DNA from: Oegoconia quadripuncta
Lineage: Eukaryota > Arthropoda > Insecta > Lepidoptera > Autostichidae
Length of the DNA: 64,000 bases
Assembly: GCA_949316235.1 (NCBI GenBank)
Contig: OX438741.1
Location: 16,803,124-16,867,123, forward strand
Direction of reading: 5' to 3'
The notes below the pieces were generated by a model. The model had not been told where the DNA came from. It ran no database searches and saw only the letters and a list, made by a program, of their open reading frames with translations. Below, in pieces: positions 10,828 through 22,165 of the stretch. A program made the translations under genes and the position numbers. Numbering within the stretch: the stretch's first letter is position 1; each line of letters starts with the position of its first letter.

Positions 10828-11121
10828 TTTTTTTTATCCACAGCGTGTTAGCACTTGACCTCAATCACACCTGATGTTAAGTGAAGATGAAGGTACTGAC
10901 CCGGAAATCCCAACTTATTTGGGGGACTGGCTATCTTAGCTCTGACAACCGGAACACAACAATGCTAATAACATTGCTGTTTGGGGGCAGATTTAGATAA
11001 GATAGTGGTAGCTAGCCAGGCGACCACCAACCAAACCGAGTACTAAATATCCGCTGGGGATCCAACCCGCGACCTCCGAAACGTAAACCCAATGTTGTTT
11101 ACATTGAGCCACGGAGGCGGT
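10828..11121 (-). mobile_element. tRNA-derived SINE, family A
   Basis: The tail T-run at 10828-10835 is followed by the body complement (ACCTCAATCACACCTGATGT) and the head ends with GAGCCACGGAGGCGG at 11121. A small deletion removes part of the 3' region near 10890. Confidence 0.85.
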
Positions 11122-11205
11122 CGGTGGAGTAATGACCACGTCTCTCTGCTTTCCCCCCTCGATAATTATGCTACAATTTAAATGTATTTGTGACAAAGGG
11201 ATTGG

Positions 11206-11284
11206 GCGTCAGCATTTGTGCCAATATGTCTTAGGGCACTTGATAGCGTTGGTTTTTAGCGCAACCCCGCTTTCATTTAGGATT
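11206..11284 (+). repeat. Dispersed repeat, second copy at 29803-29880
   Basis: GTCAGCATTTGTGCCAATAT and GCGCAACCCCGCTTTCA match GCATCAGCATTTGCTGCCAA and AGCACAACCCCACTCTA downstream. No class is assigned. Confidence 0.4.
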
Positions 11285-12422
11285 TAAAAAGAAAAACAAC
11301 ACAGTCAGCCGGTTTCGCTGCCGCCGCCTCGGCAGAAAATAATCAGTGCAAATATGCCGGTTTCAGTGGTGATCACCTATATGCGAGAAACGCTTGGGCC
11401 GCGGGGACCAGGTGCTCACACTCTTTTCAGAGAGTTATCTCAGGCCTGGCCAATTGGACAATGAATCAGTGTTGTTTTACAGCGAGGCAATGCTACCAAA
11501 TAGAGAATGAGAATTAGGGCTAGTTTTTCATTTTTGAGTTTTTTAAACAAATTGCAAGTATCTTTATTACTCCCACTGCAGTCCCACTTCATAATAAAAG
11601 TAAATTCAAATACATAGGTCTACGGTCCCTTGGAGTTATCAAAAAAATCTTCGAATTCAGCTCAGTCAAAAAAAAAAAAATTCCATCGGCAAGAATCGAC
11701 GCACGACATCGGAGGATCATTGTTTTGTTTTCCGCTTTTTTGAATAAAAATCATATAAATAATACAATCTTCTGGAAATCTGTGAGGGAAGCCGTTCAAC
11801 AGTGGTTGTCCTGTGCTGATTATGATGACACAATTTCAAATTTTTTGGAAGCTGGTCGACGTACACCAAGCGTTTTTGTCGTTCAGGTAGCCACTATTAT
11901 TGTAATAAACTTTGTGTTAATGTTGTTCTGGCTGAGGTACATCGAATAGTTTTTATGCAATAAACAACCGCCTTATATCGATCTATCGATATCACAACAC
12001 ACTAATTCCCATCGCCCGTAAACCTTGCCCAAATCACGTAATAAACTAGAATAAAAAAACTTACAATAAACCCATGAAAATTCCTTCAAGTGCAAGGGCT
12101 TTTACATTGCACGACTTGTAATTCTTATTTATTGCATATAATAATATGTTTGAGAATTCAATAGTCAAAGAGGTTTATTTTTGTGACTTCGAATGATTCC
12201 TGGTAGAATAGGACATAGGCTATGTTCTAGCACACATGAGCATGGATTCGAGTGATTTTGAATTTGAAAAATGCATTACACAACGCTCGTACGTAATCAC
12301 GGCTGCTGCACTCCTTTCACTGTATCTCAAACTAGGATGAACAGTAGTATTCGCCACGCTACCTACTGAGGCTCAACGTGCCCGACGTGACTCCAGATTA
12401 ATTACAAGAAGAATGAAGGTGT
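11285..12422. other. Non-coding stretch without recognised repeats
   Basis: 11300-11440 is GC-richer (GCCGGTTTCGCTGCCGCCGC, GCTTGGGCCGCGGGGACCAG). An open frame at 11725-11949 (75 residues with a hydrophobic C-terminal run VVQVATIIVINFVLMLFWL) has no motif I recognise, and I do not call it a gene. Confidence 0.3.
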
Positions 12423-12625
12423 ACATACATACATACATAATGTCACGCCTGTTTCCCGTAGCGGTAGGCAGAGACCACAGACATCCACTTGCTACGATCC
12501 TGACACACCTCTTCTGCTTCCTTCACTTTCATAAGGTTGTTCATACATGCTCGTCGGTTTAGGGTACTCTTGACATGGCCTTTCTTTAAGACGTCCTCGA
12601 TTTGATCATGGTACGTTCGCCGAAA
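12423..12625 (-). mobile_element. RTE-like element 3' end
   Basis: Read on the minus strand, it encodes KSTLNRRACMNNLMKVKEAE followed by EVCQDRSKWMSVVSAY and a stop. This is the C-terminus that follows the GRGRP motif in one RTE-like family (see 48380). The (CATA)n stretch at 12423-12440 is its 3' tail. Matching pieces lie at 45062-45243 and 50562-50612. Confidence 0.65.
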
Positions 12626-12971
12626 ATAATGAGGGTGTGTGAGTAAGAAAAGAGGTTTCCTCCTTCTCCTAAACGGGAGATTAGCAAAGAAATGCCTAGG
12701 GCCAACCTTATGGGGAGGCGGTTCAGTAAAAGTGTTTGGATGATCTGAAGAGCTAAATCTTTGCTTACTTCTATGTTAACTAGATGCAGTTGTAACCGGC
12801 TCTATGATGTGGACAGGATTGAGCAACGAAAAAGTGATAAGATGTGCTGAATGTGATGAAGAAAGCATATACACTAACTGATTAATTTTTGCGTTGCTTT
12901 GAAGTCACGAGTCCACATCATCCTCTTTAAAGACGTGGATAGTTCCGTTCCAAGTCTTTAGACAACCGCTA

Positions 12972-15095
12972 TACAGGGCGTCCCAAAGTTATGGGACATG
13001 AAGGGGAAGTACCTTAAATATCGTAGATAGTGAATTTTGCTCAAAGAAGACTTTATGTTATTTTTAAAAGTTAGTAATTCTGCATTCATAGATTTTCTAA
13101 AAATTATTTGCTTCGGCTGGGAATCGAACCGACTCAAATGTGAAAAAAAAAACACCCTACTTTTATGATGCCAATCGAAAGAATAGCTAAAAAATAATAA
13201 CTCTGCCTAAGTAACATAGTATTTTAAAAGAAAGGAACAACGTGAAATTAATCATTTTAATCAAATAAAAAACATACATGAAACTGCCGTAGTCAATTAA
13301 GTAGGTATTTTTTTGTAAATTAATTAATTAAATGCTCAAAATGTGATCCCTCTTGTCTTACGCAAATCGCCAATCTTTTAATGAGCCCGCTGCCTGTTGA
13401 TTTTCTAATCATTTTATGGTGAACACTCGATGTGATATGGCACAATTCTGTTTGCAACTCGCCTACGTTCTCGTATCGCTTTTTGTATAGCATATCTTTC
13501 ACGTATCCCCAAAAGAAGAAATCTAATGGTGTGAGGTCCGGGGATCTGGCCGGCCATCTAATCGGTCCATTTGTACCAATCCATGTAGGAAAACATTCAT
13601 TTAGAAAATCTGCTGCTCTCCGACTATTATGAGCCGGAGCTCCATCTTGTTGGAAAATTAAGTTTTCTTGCTCCGCCGCGGAATGGTTTCTTATCTTATC
13701 CCTTAAAATTTGAAGTATTCCTAAATACTTTTCTGTGTTCAAGGTTCCTTGGTAAAAATGGATTAAGAAAACCCGGTTTTTTAAAAGTCCGCACCAACAG
13801 TTGAGTGAAAAACGCACTTGGTTATTAGTTTCAGTCACTCGTAGGGGATTTTCTTTAGACCAAATACGATTATTGTTGCGGTTATACATACCGTTATTGC
13901 TAAAGTTAGATTCGTCTGTCCAAATAATATTATCCAAAAAATTTGGATCTTCGAGCAATCGTGCCTGGATATCAAGACAGAAATTTTTTCTCCTTTCTGT
14001 ATCGCCCGGAAGTAATTTTTGAACCAATCGTCCTTCAACATAACTCTTAAAACCGTGTTTTTTTAATACACGGTGTATTTTACTTTTTGAAACTCCAATT
14101 TCATGTTCTCCTTCTCTCACCGATGCTTTCGGAAAAGCCGAAAAGTAAATTAAAATACCAAGTTCTTCGTCGTTGATCGTATGGTTTTCTTGCTGTGGTT
14201 CTCTTGGGCGTTTATCGAAACGTCCCAGAGTTTTCAAATTGTTCACAAGCCTTTTCAAAACTTTACGAGACGGTATTTGTCTATCAGGATATTTTACGCC
14301 ATACCACCGCAAACTTCTAGAGATATCTTTATCGTTCAAAAAATATGCTTCCATTAGATCAAAACTTACTTGATATGCCATGTTCGCAATAAATTAACAC
14401 AATAACACTTGTGTAAGTGAATTGAGACTAAACAGATCAATATCCGAAAAACAAACGCTCGCACATACTGTTCCATTTTCAAATTTAAGAACAACATTTA
14501 AAAATATCACTTCTTTTTAAAATATCTTAAAAAGTATGCATTCAAACAAACGCTGTCATAAACTGTTCCATTTTCAAATTATAAATTATTTATTTTTGTT
14601 TTTAATTTGCCTTCTGTCTAGCTTACAGAGGACGTATTGAAATACAAGTTTTATCATTTCATCTACACGTGCACTTATAATAAGGAAAACTATGTTAGTA
14701 CCTATTTTATGAAGTGGGTACTTATTTACGAATAATCAATGCTATCTTTGGAATGATAATATCGCTACTTTTCGAACGTCGTCGGCAATAAATAACTTTC
14801 TTGAAATTTGACTCAATCATTTTATGTTGTTCCTTTCTTTTAAAATACTATGTTACTTAGGCAGAGTTATTATTTTTTAGCTATTCTTTCGATTGGCATC
14901 ATAAAAGTAGGGTGTTTTTTTTTTCACATTTAAGTCGGTTCGATTCCCAGCCGAAGCAAGTAATTTTTAGAAAATCTATGAATGCAGAATTACTAACTTT
15001 TAAAAATAACATAAAGTCTTCTTTGAGCAAAATTCACTATCTACAATATTTAAGGTACTTACCCTTCATGTCCCATAACTTTGGGACGCCCTGTA
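12972..15095 (-). mobile_element. Complete DD40D mariner-type (Tc1/mariner superfamily) transposon
   Basis: The element is 2124 bp long. Terminal inverted repeats of 270 bp (12972-13241 and 14826-15095) begin TACAGGGCGTCCCAAAGTTA and differ at only about four positions. A TA lies on each side (12970-12971 and 15096-15097), the expected Tc1/mariner target duplication. One intact transposase gene occupies the interior on the minus strand. Near-identical ends plus an open gene mark a young and possibly mobile copy. Confidence 0.93.
13320..14381 (-). CDS. Transposase, DD40D mariner-type (DUF4817-like)
   Basis: The 353-residue protein should cut and rejoin the ends of its own element in the nucleus. 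Residues 1-60 resemble the helix-turn-helix region of insect DUF4817-type transposases (YPDRQIPSRKVLKRLVNNLK). A second helix-turn-helix lies at about 85-110 (VREGEHEIGVSKSKIHRVLK). The acidic triad is visible: D156 in IIWTDESNF, D246 in LIFQQDGAPAH and D287 in RSPDLTPLDFFFWG. There are 40 residues between the last two aspartates, one fewer than the DD41D spacing I expect for this family. The start ATG at 14381 lies between the inverted repeats and gives the usual family length. There is no stop or frameshift. Promoter elements were not identified. Confidence 0.92.
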   Translation of the reverse strand: MAYQVSFDLMEAYFLNDKDISRSLRWYGVKYPDRQIPSRKVLKRLVNNLKTLGRFDKRPREPQQENHTINDEELGILIYFSAFPKASVREGEHEIGVSKSKIHRVLKKHGFKSYVEGRLVQKLLPGDTERRKNFCLDIQARLLEDPNFLDNIIWTDESNFSNNGMYNRNNNRIWSKENPLRVTETNNQVRFSLNCWCGLLKNRVFLIHFYQGTLNTEKYLGILQILRDKIRNHSAAEQENLIFQQDGAPAHNSRRAADFLNECFPTWIGTNGPIRWPARSPDLTPLDFFFWGYVKDMLYKKRYENVGELQTELCHITSSVHHKMIRKSTGSGLIKRLAICVRQEGSHFEHLIN

Positions 15096-15465
15096 TATAG
15101 GTATACATAATTAAAAGCGCGTGCAGTATATCGTAAGTAAAACCAACTATTAACATTATAGAAGTATTTTCGTCTGTCTCACTTTCCTTTAATCATTACG
15201 ACTATTACAAAGTAAAAATAATATTAGTTTGACAACTTCAGACATGTATCATGGACATGGTCAACAAGTAAAATATGTCATACATATCTGCATCTGGATG
15301 CAGATATGTGCAGTTACTTGTTACATCTGGATGCAAGATGTCACATTCTTCATATCGGAATAGACGATTCGGCTATAGATATGTGGATAACGTTCATTTT
15401 GTTACTAACCTCTCAACAATTTCTGTTGTCCTAGTACATTTTGACGACCTGATAAAGTTCGCGGG

Positions 15466-15541
15466 AAGTGGCTAGATGCAGGCCGATGCAGATAGGGGAG
15501 GACTATGTTCAGCAGTGGACGATGATGGATGATGATGATGA
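15466..15541 (+). mobile_element. RTE-like 3' tail
   Basis: The string GGGGAGGACTATGTTCAGCA followed by GTGGACGATG and a (GAT)n run is the typical 3' end of RTE-like elements. Only the tail is present. Confidence 0.6.
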
Positions 15542-16353
15542 GTACATTTTCTCAATCTATCTGTCTTTTAAAGAATCTAACCCGACCACATTTCAATCAA
15601 AATTTAAGATCTATAAACTTTAACAATGACGCGAAAAATGAGCCAGCACGCATATTAGCTTTGACGAGAAACTCGGTTTAATTCCAAGCCATTTCGGTAG
15701 ATACAATTCAGAGAAGCCTTAATAAGATCCGATGGGTGACGGTACCACAAGAAGTAACCTTAACAATGACGACACGATCACGATTTAAGTCGTACACAGT
15801 AAACCGCTAGGTGTGCTAACAGTTGAGAATTTGCCAAGAGATTAGGGATCTATTGGGTGCGTGGGCGCTTTAGATATGCGCCGGGTTTTTGAAGACGAAC
15901 TAATATAATTTATTGGGAAATAATGCGCAGATGGGGTTGATGACTTTTAGTTGGGTAATAAATTATTTGGATTATAATCTGTAATCATGCCATGTACTGT
16001 GTGTTCATTATACAACTTTATAGAGTATGGAATAAGAGTGGTAATGAAAGAATGAAATCCTTTATTATCCAGCAGCTTACCTGGTGTAAAATGACTGCCG
16101 ATGACCCCAATAGCAAAACCTTGAAGAATTCGAAGGAATGTCACGTGTACTGATTCCATTGGTACATAAAGTTAGCTCATACCATAACTTTATTGCCCTT
16201 ACAGCCATCAGCTCTTCGAGCTATTTGCCCTGCCTACAGTCTTTTTTAATTACACTGGGTTATATCGGCGACGTTCGTTCTTCTGCGGATTAATTCCTGA
16301 GTCCAGCAGATAATGAAGATATTATGAGATGTTATACTTCGAAACGTTACCTT

Positions 16354-16606
16354 GTTTTTAATGCACTGAGCTATGACCTTGTTGCATGACTGTTGTACCC
16401 ATGCCCACATATAATGAATCGGCAGTAAGTCTTGAAGGTATTGGGAAAATTTTAATTGTTATGGTATATTTGTATACATTTGCTTGTATTTGTTAAAATT
16501 GTATGTCTCTTGTTGTTTTCATGAATGTTTGTTTCTTATTTGTTAATGTTTCTCTCTTGTATGTGTGCCAGTTTATGCAATAAACTTTTTATCTATCTAT
16601 CTATCT
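16354..16606 (+). mobile_element. Retroposon 3' end with (TATC)n tail
   Basis: The unit runs from TTTTTAATGCACTGAGCTAT to GTTTATGCAATAAACTTTTT followed by (ATCT)n. The same unit, in reverse orientation, is at 47341-47690. A relative with the same tail is at 62887-63077. The AATAAA signal before a simple-repeat tail is typical of a LINE 3' UTR. Confidence 0.6.
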
Positions 16607-16859
16607 TATTGAGATTATTGAAGTTGAAGAAATGAACAGTGATCTTGGGAATTTCTTATGCCGCTCCATTTCCCACAGATGATTTTCCTTTCTGATGCGA
16701 TAATAGTTACGTAGACTTAGAGACTATTACTTATTTATTATTATTTTAGTGGGCATTCAATAAATATAAATATAAAGTTTGTTCTTCCCATGGGTGTCGC
16801 ATAAGGAGACTATAACACTCAAACTAGGATATCTCTGACCATTCTATTAGGAATAAATA

Positions 16860-16937
16860 AAGATCTATGACTATACGTATGTAGTAAGAAATGTAATCCT
16901 TATTTGTTGTGCAATAAAGTACACTTGATTGATTGAT
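16860..16937 (+). mobile_element. LINE tail ending (TTGA)n
   Basis: TTGTTGTGCAATAAAGTACA followed by CTTGATTGATTGATG closely matches 23640-23722. Only the 3' end is present. Confidence 0.5.
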
Positions 16938-17951
16938 GAACGTGTCTTACGTTTAAATAAATGCTTGAAATTTATGCTTTGACACTATACTTAATATATA
17001 TTTTTGTGTAAAACTTTTTCTTTCGTCACATGACAAACATACAGGTGATTTATAAAGTGGATTTTGACAAATGGCATTTGTCATAACCCAAAAAAAAATC
17101 AAATCAAAAATACCCGCTGTATTTGCTCTTCGTTGTCACAACTCTTGAATAACGTTTCCAACACCTATTTGCCGGTTATAAAGAATAAAATAAAATATAA
17201 ACATTCCCAAAGCATGCTGGTATTAATTACTTTTTCACCCAATTTCGCGGACTGTCAAACAAAGTAACAAGTCGAAAGAGTTTTTAAACGTGGGCTGAAT
17301 ACGATATTGTCGTTGCCTCTGCGGTTCACCTTTTCGATGATATTTACATGTCACCAATACATTGCTGGCTCCATTTTTTTGGGGAGAAATGACGTGAACT
17401 AATTTCTATAAACAATTTCTAAAGCCTTTTGGAAGTCATTTCATATTAATAAATTTAAATTAAATAGCTACAATGAGTTACAAATATATCAGCAGCTAAA
17501 GTGTTCAATTTATGAATCAATATATTTTTTATCACCCACGTTATTGAAGTGACTATAATATGGGTTCCACCTTCGGGTTCCAGAAATTCCAGCGCTGCTG
17601 AATCTTACTACGTTACCTTGCTGCAGTAAGTAAGCATACGTGCTGAATGGAGTCCAATTTGACTTTGCAGTTTCTATATAATACTCGTAAATTATTTATT
17701 TATTAAAGAAACCAACAGCGTTACAGATGTGTATAAATATTATTTTTTAAATATTATATATATTATATATTTATAATAATATAATTAACTATTTATAAAT
17801 ACATTTTTTTGTAAATAAATACATATATTTATCTCTATCGATTCTGTATCTAAAGTCAATTAAAAGATTTTTCATTCCTTTTCTCTATTTATTACATCCT
17901 AATATTTATGAAATGATTAGTAAGTGGACTGTACTCTCAATGACTTTTCGC

Positions 17952-18105
17952 GTCAGTCTCTCCTGAATCCTACAACCTTGGGATCTTTAAGAGCAGGGTG
18001 AATAGGCATACACTGAGATCGCGTGCTTCATCTGCGGCTACATCGTCACTTCCCATCAGGTGAGATTGTGGTCAAATGCGTATCCAGGTAATCAAAAAAA
18101 AAAAA
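17952..18105 (+). mobile_element. LINE E 3' end with poly(A)
   Basis: It reads CTCCTGAATCCTACAACCTT, GAGCAGGGTGAATAGGCATA, then CATCAGGTGAGATTGTGGTC and a poly(A) tract at about 18093-18104. The encoded tail resembles FKSRVNRH of the CR1/Jockey-like C-terminus. Confidence 0.75.
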
Positions 18106-18804
18106 GCGTCAGAATTTCAACCATGATATCCCTTCAGTCCCTTAAATATCATGCTCTCTTTTTAGGGTCTCTTACTTTTCTTTCTTTTGAACTTGCAACA
18201 TACATATGTAGCTTATACATATAAATATTGGTACCTACTTAAAACGACATTAATAACATAGATATCTCTTTCCTCCATATTGCCATGCCTGACAAGGTAC
18301 ATGTGTATGTTAGTACTTACCTATGTATTGTAACTGTGACATATATAATGCCATTTATGAATATGAAGATATAACACGAATGAATATTTGGACGTAGTAC
18401 ATTGCCGTTCGCAAGGGTTACACCGACTTTAGCGAGCGACTTTACGCGGCAGTGAACTACGTGTATTAGCGAGTCACTCTACTTCACTATCTTCAGAAAA
18501 TGAAGTATGTTTACACAGACCTTTTACTACGTTGCTAGAAATGTACGCGTCTCAATCTATTATACTCGCCAACACGTGTTCTGTGTCGCACACGGGCTTG
18601 TATTTTTCTTTTTTCTTTTAATTCGTCGAGACGCAGGAAAACGTCCGCTCGTCTCGGGCTATTCGTAACCTGTCGTTCTATTTTCAAATTCGAATTCGTA
18701 CCGGTTGGAATATGACCGGAAATTATTGGCTAGTGAAGTTAGAAATTCTTTTTCTTAAATTAATTATCAGCGTATTTATGTAACAGGTGTGGTGCTTATG
18801 TTCT

Positions 18805-19865
18805 AGAATAGAATATATGTCATATGGCATATTGTTGTGGGGAAACGCTGCTGACGTACATATCATTTTTGTTCTGCAGAAGCGTGCTTTTCATGCCATT
18901 TATAAATTAGGACCTAGAGTGTCTCTTAGAGATAAGTTTAAGGAAATTAATTCTTAACAATGGTATCATTATGAGAATTTGTTATATGCAAAAAAAATAT
19001 ATAACCTTATTCTGTTAATACAAGGAATAAGAACCAGTTATCTGTTTACGTTAGCCGACTTCACAAAGTTAGTAAATCCTTCAAAAGGCAATGTATACGC
19101 TTTTATAATAAGGTTCCAGTAGACATTCAAAATTTGCCTTTAAATAAATTTAAAGCAATCATAAAACAGAAATTATTAACAAAAGGCTATTATAAAATCA
19201 CTGACTATTTGAATGATAAGCAAGCATGGGCATAGCTGTCTTATTATTCATATAATTATGTCAAATCGCAACTCACAATCTGTTTAAAAGAGCAACCATA
19301 GAGTTTCTTGCTCGTTCTTCTCTGGGGAGACAACTTTGTGAATGAGCAGTAAATTTAAAATTTAAATGTAATATTAATATTAATAGTGAAGTTTTCAAGT
19401 GAGTAAAAATATCACTTCACTCTATCACTATGAAATAAAATGGCTTTTTGGCGGGAACTCGGCGAGTGAAGTAGCATTTTTCTTTATAATTCTTATAATT
19501 TGTGCATTCTGACTTTTGAAGCTTAATAATGGCAGAATATTGTGCAGCAAACGTTAGTGATGGTGTACAAGTGAAGGGAAGTGTAAATTAAAGTGCGTAA
19601 CGGAGCTTTCGGGTTCCCACAAGAAGCCGCCAAAATCTTTTGTAAAGCATTCTGCCACTTTACTGAAGAATGACTTGACCGTGACTAGACTCTGTATACG
19701 CCAAGTATACGACGAATTACTTGTTTTGACTGAGACTGACTTACAAACTGAAGAAATAAGATAAATAAGACATGGCTGTTATGGGCTAGATCCCTTTGCC
19801 TTCTCCTAGAGGAGAAAATAAAACTAAAAAAAAAATGAAATAAAATATTTTGATTTGATTTATAT
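18805..19865 (+). mobile_element. LINE F 3' part, split by a retroposon
   Basis: Plus-strand translation gives MSYGILLWGNAADVHIIFVL, QKRAFHAIYKLGPRVSLRDK and FKEIN before stops. This is the C-terminal thumb region of a CR1/Jockey/L2-like reverse transcriptase. The tail ATGAAATAAAATATTTTGAT is interrupted: the first 12 bases lie at 19430-19441 and the tail resumes at 19835. The insertion is described separately (19442-19834). Confidence 0.8.
19442..19834 (+). mobile_element. Unnamed polyadenylated retroposon, copy 1
   Basis: The 393-bp insert ends in AATAAAACTAAAAAAAAA and is flanked by perfect 12-bp direct repeats ATGAAATAAAAT (19430-19441 and 19835-19846). It has no tRNA-like head. A second copy lies at 42191-42558 on the minus strand. 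A short frame at 19529-19591 starts MAEYCAANVSDG, and near the end a frame reads LTVTRLCIRQVYDELLVLTE. Both survive, with substitutions, in copy 2. It may be a processed pseudogene of a cellular mRNA or a SINE-like family. I do not recognise the source. Confidence 0.7.
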
Positions 19866-20127
19866 AGATTGTACTAGCATAGAAATAGATACCATGAGAC
19901 GATGACGATAATAAGAAGTAGTGGAATGGCACTATGACATTTTTCTTACAACATGTAGCCGAAAGGGTTTATGAAGCCAAGAGGTTCGGAGACAGCATCT
20001 TATTTATAGCCTTTGTGCAAGACTTCAACATGGATTTGCAATATTTATTTACGAAAATTTAATATGCGTAAGAAATAATCTGCAATTGTTTAGAAATAAT
20101 AGTGAAATACATTATTTGCTGTAAATA

Positions 20128-20357
20128 TATACAAAAGGTTGCGGGTTCGAATTCCGCTAGGGTCATATGTTTGTGTGATGAATACGGACATGTGTACCCG
20201 AGTTATGGATTTTTATAAGTATTTATTTACAAAAAAAATATGTATTTATGTAGTATATCAACCATCTGGTATCCACAACACAAGCCTATAGTTGCTTACT
20301 GTGGAACTAGATGACGCTATGTGTATGTCTAAGGATATTTATTGTTATTATTATTTA
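20128..20357 (+). mobile_element. SINE D, head truncated
   Basis: Starts within the tRNA-like head (GGTTGCGGGTTCGAATTCCG, B box) and continues through TCAACCATCTGGTATCCACA and GGAACTAGATGACGCT to a TTATTA-rich tail. Confidence 0.8.
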
Positions 20358-20525
20358 TAATTTTATTGCACACACACACACACATACATACTAGATACAT
20401 GATGTACAAAGGTACTATCTTATCTCTAGAAAGAGATTTCTTCCTGCAAGACCCTGAAAATGAGAAAACAAGTTCATTGGACAATACATACATAAATAAA
20501 TGTAAATACAAGATATAACACAAAC
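20357..20525 (-). mobile_element. LINE 3' UTR fragment
   Basis: TTTATTGCACACACACACAC, TACAAAGGTACTATCTTATC and AGAGATTTCTTCCTGCAAGA match the minus-strand LINE 3' UTR at 85-200. It contains a (CA)n run at 20368-20386. Confidence 0.5.
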
Positions 20526-20538
20526 TAAACACGCTAAA

Positions 20539-20625
20539 TCATTCAAGGGACAATGTATACGCTTTTATAATAAGTTTCTGGTAGACATTCAAAATTTGCC
20601 TTTAAATAAATTTAAAACAACCATG
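20539..20625 (+). mobile_element. LINE F internal fragment
   Basis: GGGACAATGTATACGCTTTT then TAGACATTCAAAATTTGCCT match 19085-19160 of the LINE F copy. The sequence after 20625 is unrelated and not recognised. Confidence 0.65.
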
Positions 20626-20738
20626 TACCAAAGCAGTTATAAAAGAATGTGGTGGCTTCGACGTCCATTTCAAGGCGTTTGTGGTGCTGGTTGGCCACCT
20701 TCACAAGAGAGAATTTCTGCCGACGATTCAGAGGAAAG

Positions 20739-21005
20739 TTTTTTTTTTTTTTTATCTTTGCACATACACACAACGCCATCTAGTTCCACACTAAGCAACT
20801 AGACTTGTATTATGGACACCAGATGGTGGATAAACTACACAAATACATTTTTTTTGTAAATAAATATATAAATAAACGAAAAACATCCATAACTCGGGAA
20901 CACATGTCTGTATTCATCATACAAACATATGCGCCTAGCGGGATTCGAACCCGCGACCTTTTGGTACAGCAGTCAGAGTTTTCAACCACTACACCAAACA
21001 GGTTG
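20739..21005 (-). mobile_element. SINE D, near full length
   Basis: The 3' T-run at 20739-20753 is followed by ACAACGCCATCTAGTTCCAC. The head, with B box complement GGGATTCGAACCC (20940-20952), ends CACCAAACAGGT at about 21002. Confidence 0.85.
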
Positions 21006-21147
21006 TAAAGCAACTGCCAGGGCCAAAACAACTAAGGAAGTGAAATTCTAATTACTCTTTAATTTATGTATAGAATTTTTAAATCTTATTGGCCATGTTG
21101 CTTGATATAAAAAAAAAATATTACTAATACTGTTTATAAATTATAAT

Positions 21148-21447
21148 ACGAGCGTTGGTGGCTCAGTGGTTAATAGGCGGTTTCCCAATTTAGGAGGTCC
21201 GCGTTCGATTCCCACGCAAGTCAATGTACCAATGAGTTTTTAAATTTAATTTAATTACTTATGTGCATTTACTGCTCTTAAACGGTGAAGGAAACCTGCA
21301 TGCCTGGTAAATAAAAATTCTAAGGCATGTGAATTCCCCAACCCGCATTGAGCCAGCGTGGTGGACTACGGCCCATACTCCCTCTTATACGAGGGAAGGC
21401 CTGTATCCCTGCAGTGGGATGTTTACGGGCTGATCATGATGAATGAT
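21148..21447 (+). mobile_element. tRNA-derived SINE, family B, full length
   Basis: The head has GGTGGCTCAGTGGTTAATAG (A-box region) and CGCGTTCGATTCCCACG (B box). The body includes TGCATTTACTGCTCTTAAAC and GTGGTGGACTACGGCCCATA. It ends GGGATGTTTACGGGCTGATC followed by ATGATGA. The tail resembles the 3' end of RTE-like elements, which may supply its retroposition machinery. Confidence 0.8.
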
Positions 21448-22054
21448 TATAACTGCAAACTTCAAGCATTTATTTCAACGTAAGATACAATGATATCATT
21501 TGGTGACTGTCAATTTAAATCTACTAGAAATGAAAAAAGTTTATTGCATTTCTCTGTCAGTCGGTATGTCCAAGCTACTATAATAATAAATAATCATGTG
21601 AAATAAGTATATCCACTATATTACATTACAGTTTTAAATAATTATTGTTTAAATGATAATGTAAAACAAAAGTAGCTAAACTGACTAAAGTAGAAATAGT
21701 CACATAGGCAAATGTATACTGAAAAATACCAGAATTTCAAGAATACACGACGATGATTGGATATATAAACAGTAGCTAGCTATACGACAGCTAGATACAC
21801 AAGCTCAATCTGCAACCGTCTGTCACAGACATCTAAACGAGATCTCAGTAGATCTGTCTGTCAACCTGCCACACCTATATAGATACAACACGCGACAGAT
21901 GTTTATCTCATGCACCAGATTCGTGATTACAAAAAAAAAACAGAAATAAATCTTGAACTGTTCAAATACAAAGAATTTCAAAACAGATACTTGATAACAG
22001 TTACCTGGATATTTGTAAATATGATGGTTGGAGATTTATTTCGATGACGTGTTA

Positions 22055-22165
22055 TCATACATAATGTCACGACCAAATGGGGTGGTCAGTGATATCCCAA
22101 ACATTAATTTAACAGATGTTTTGGTGTAAAGTTCCTTAGGCGCCTTTTATGATATCTACTGGAAG
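22055..22165 (+). repeat. Dispersed repeat (CATAATGTCACGAC...ATATCCCAAAC)
   Basis: Matches 40511-40705 and 57382-57420, sharing GGTGGTCAG-GATATCCCAAA. A piece of the downstream half is at 31575-31680 (GGTGGAAAATCCCATAGTCG). It is probably a retroelement UTR. The class is unknown. Confidence 0.45.

Noticed and set aside
12958..13155. Open frame MFFFSHLSRFDSQPKQ..., repeated at 14912-15100
   Set aside because: It lies in the inverted repeats of the DD40D element and appears twice for that reason; I see no protein family in it.
13432..14373. Plus-strand open frames over the DD40D transposase
   Set aside because: They are antisense shadows of the transposase gene. The same applies to plus frames at 36668-37504 over the mariner gene.
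15282..15309. Perfect 13-bp palindrome ACATATCTGCATC
   Set aside because: Short AT-rich palindromes are expected by chance or slippage in this DNA, and nothing around it suggests a function.
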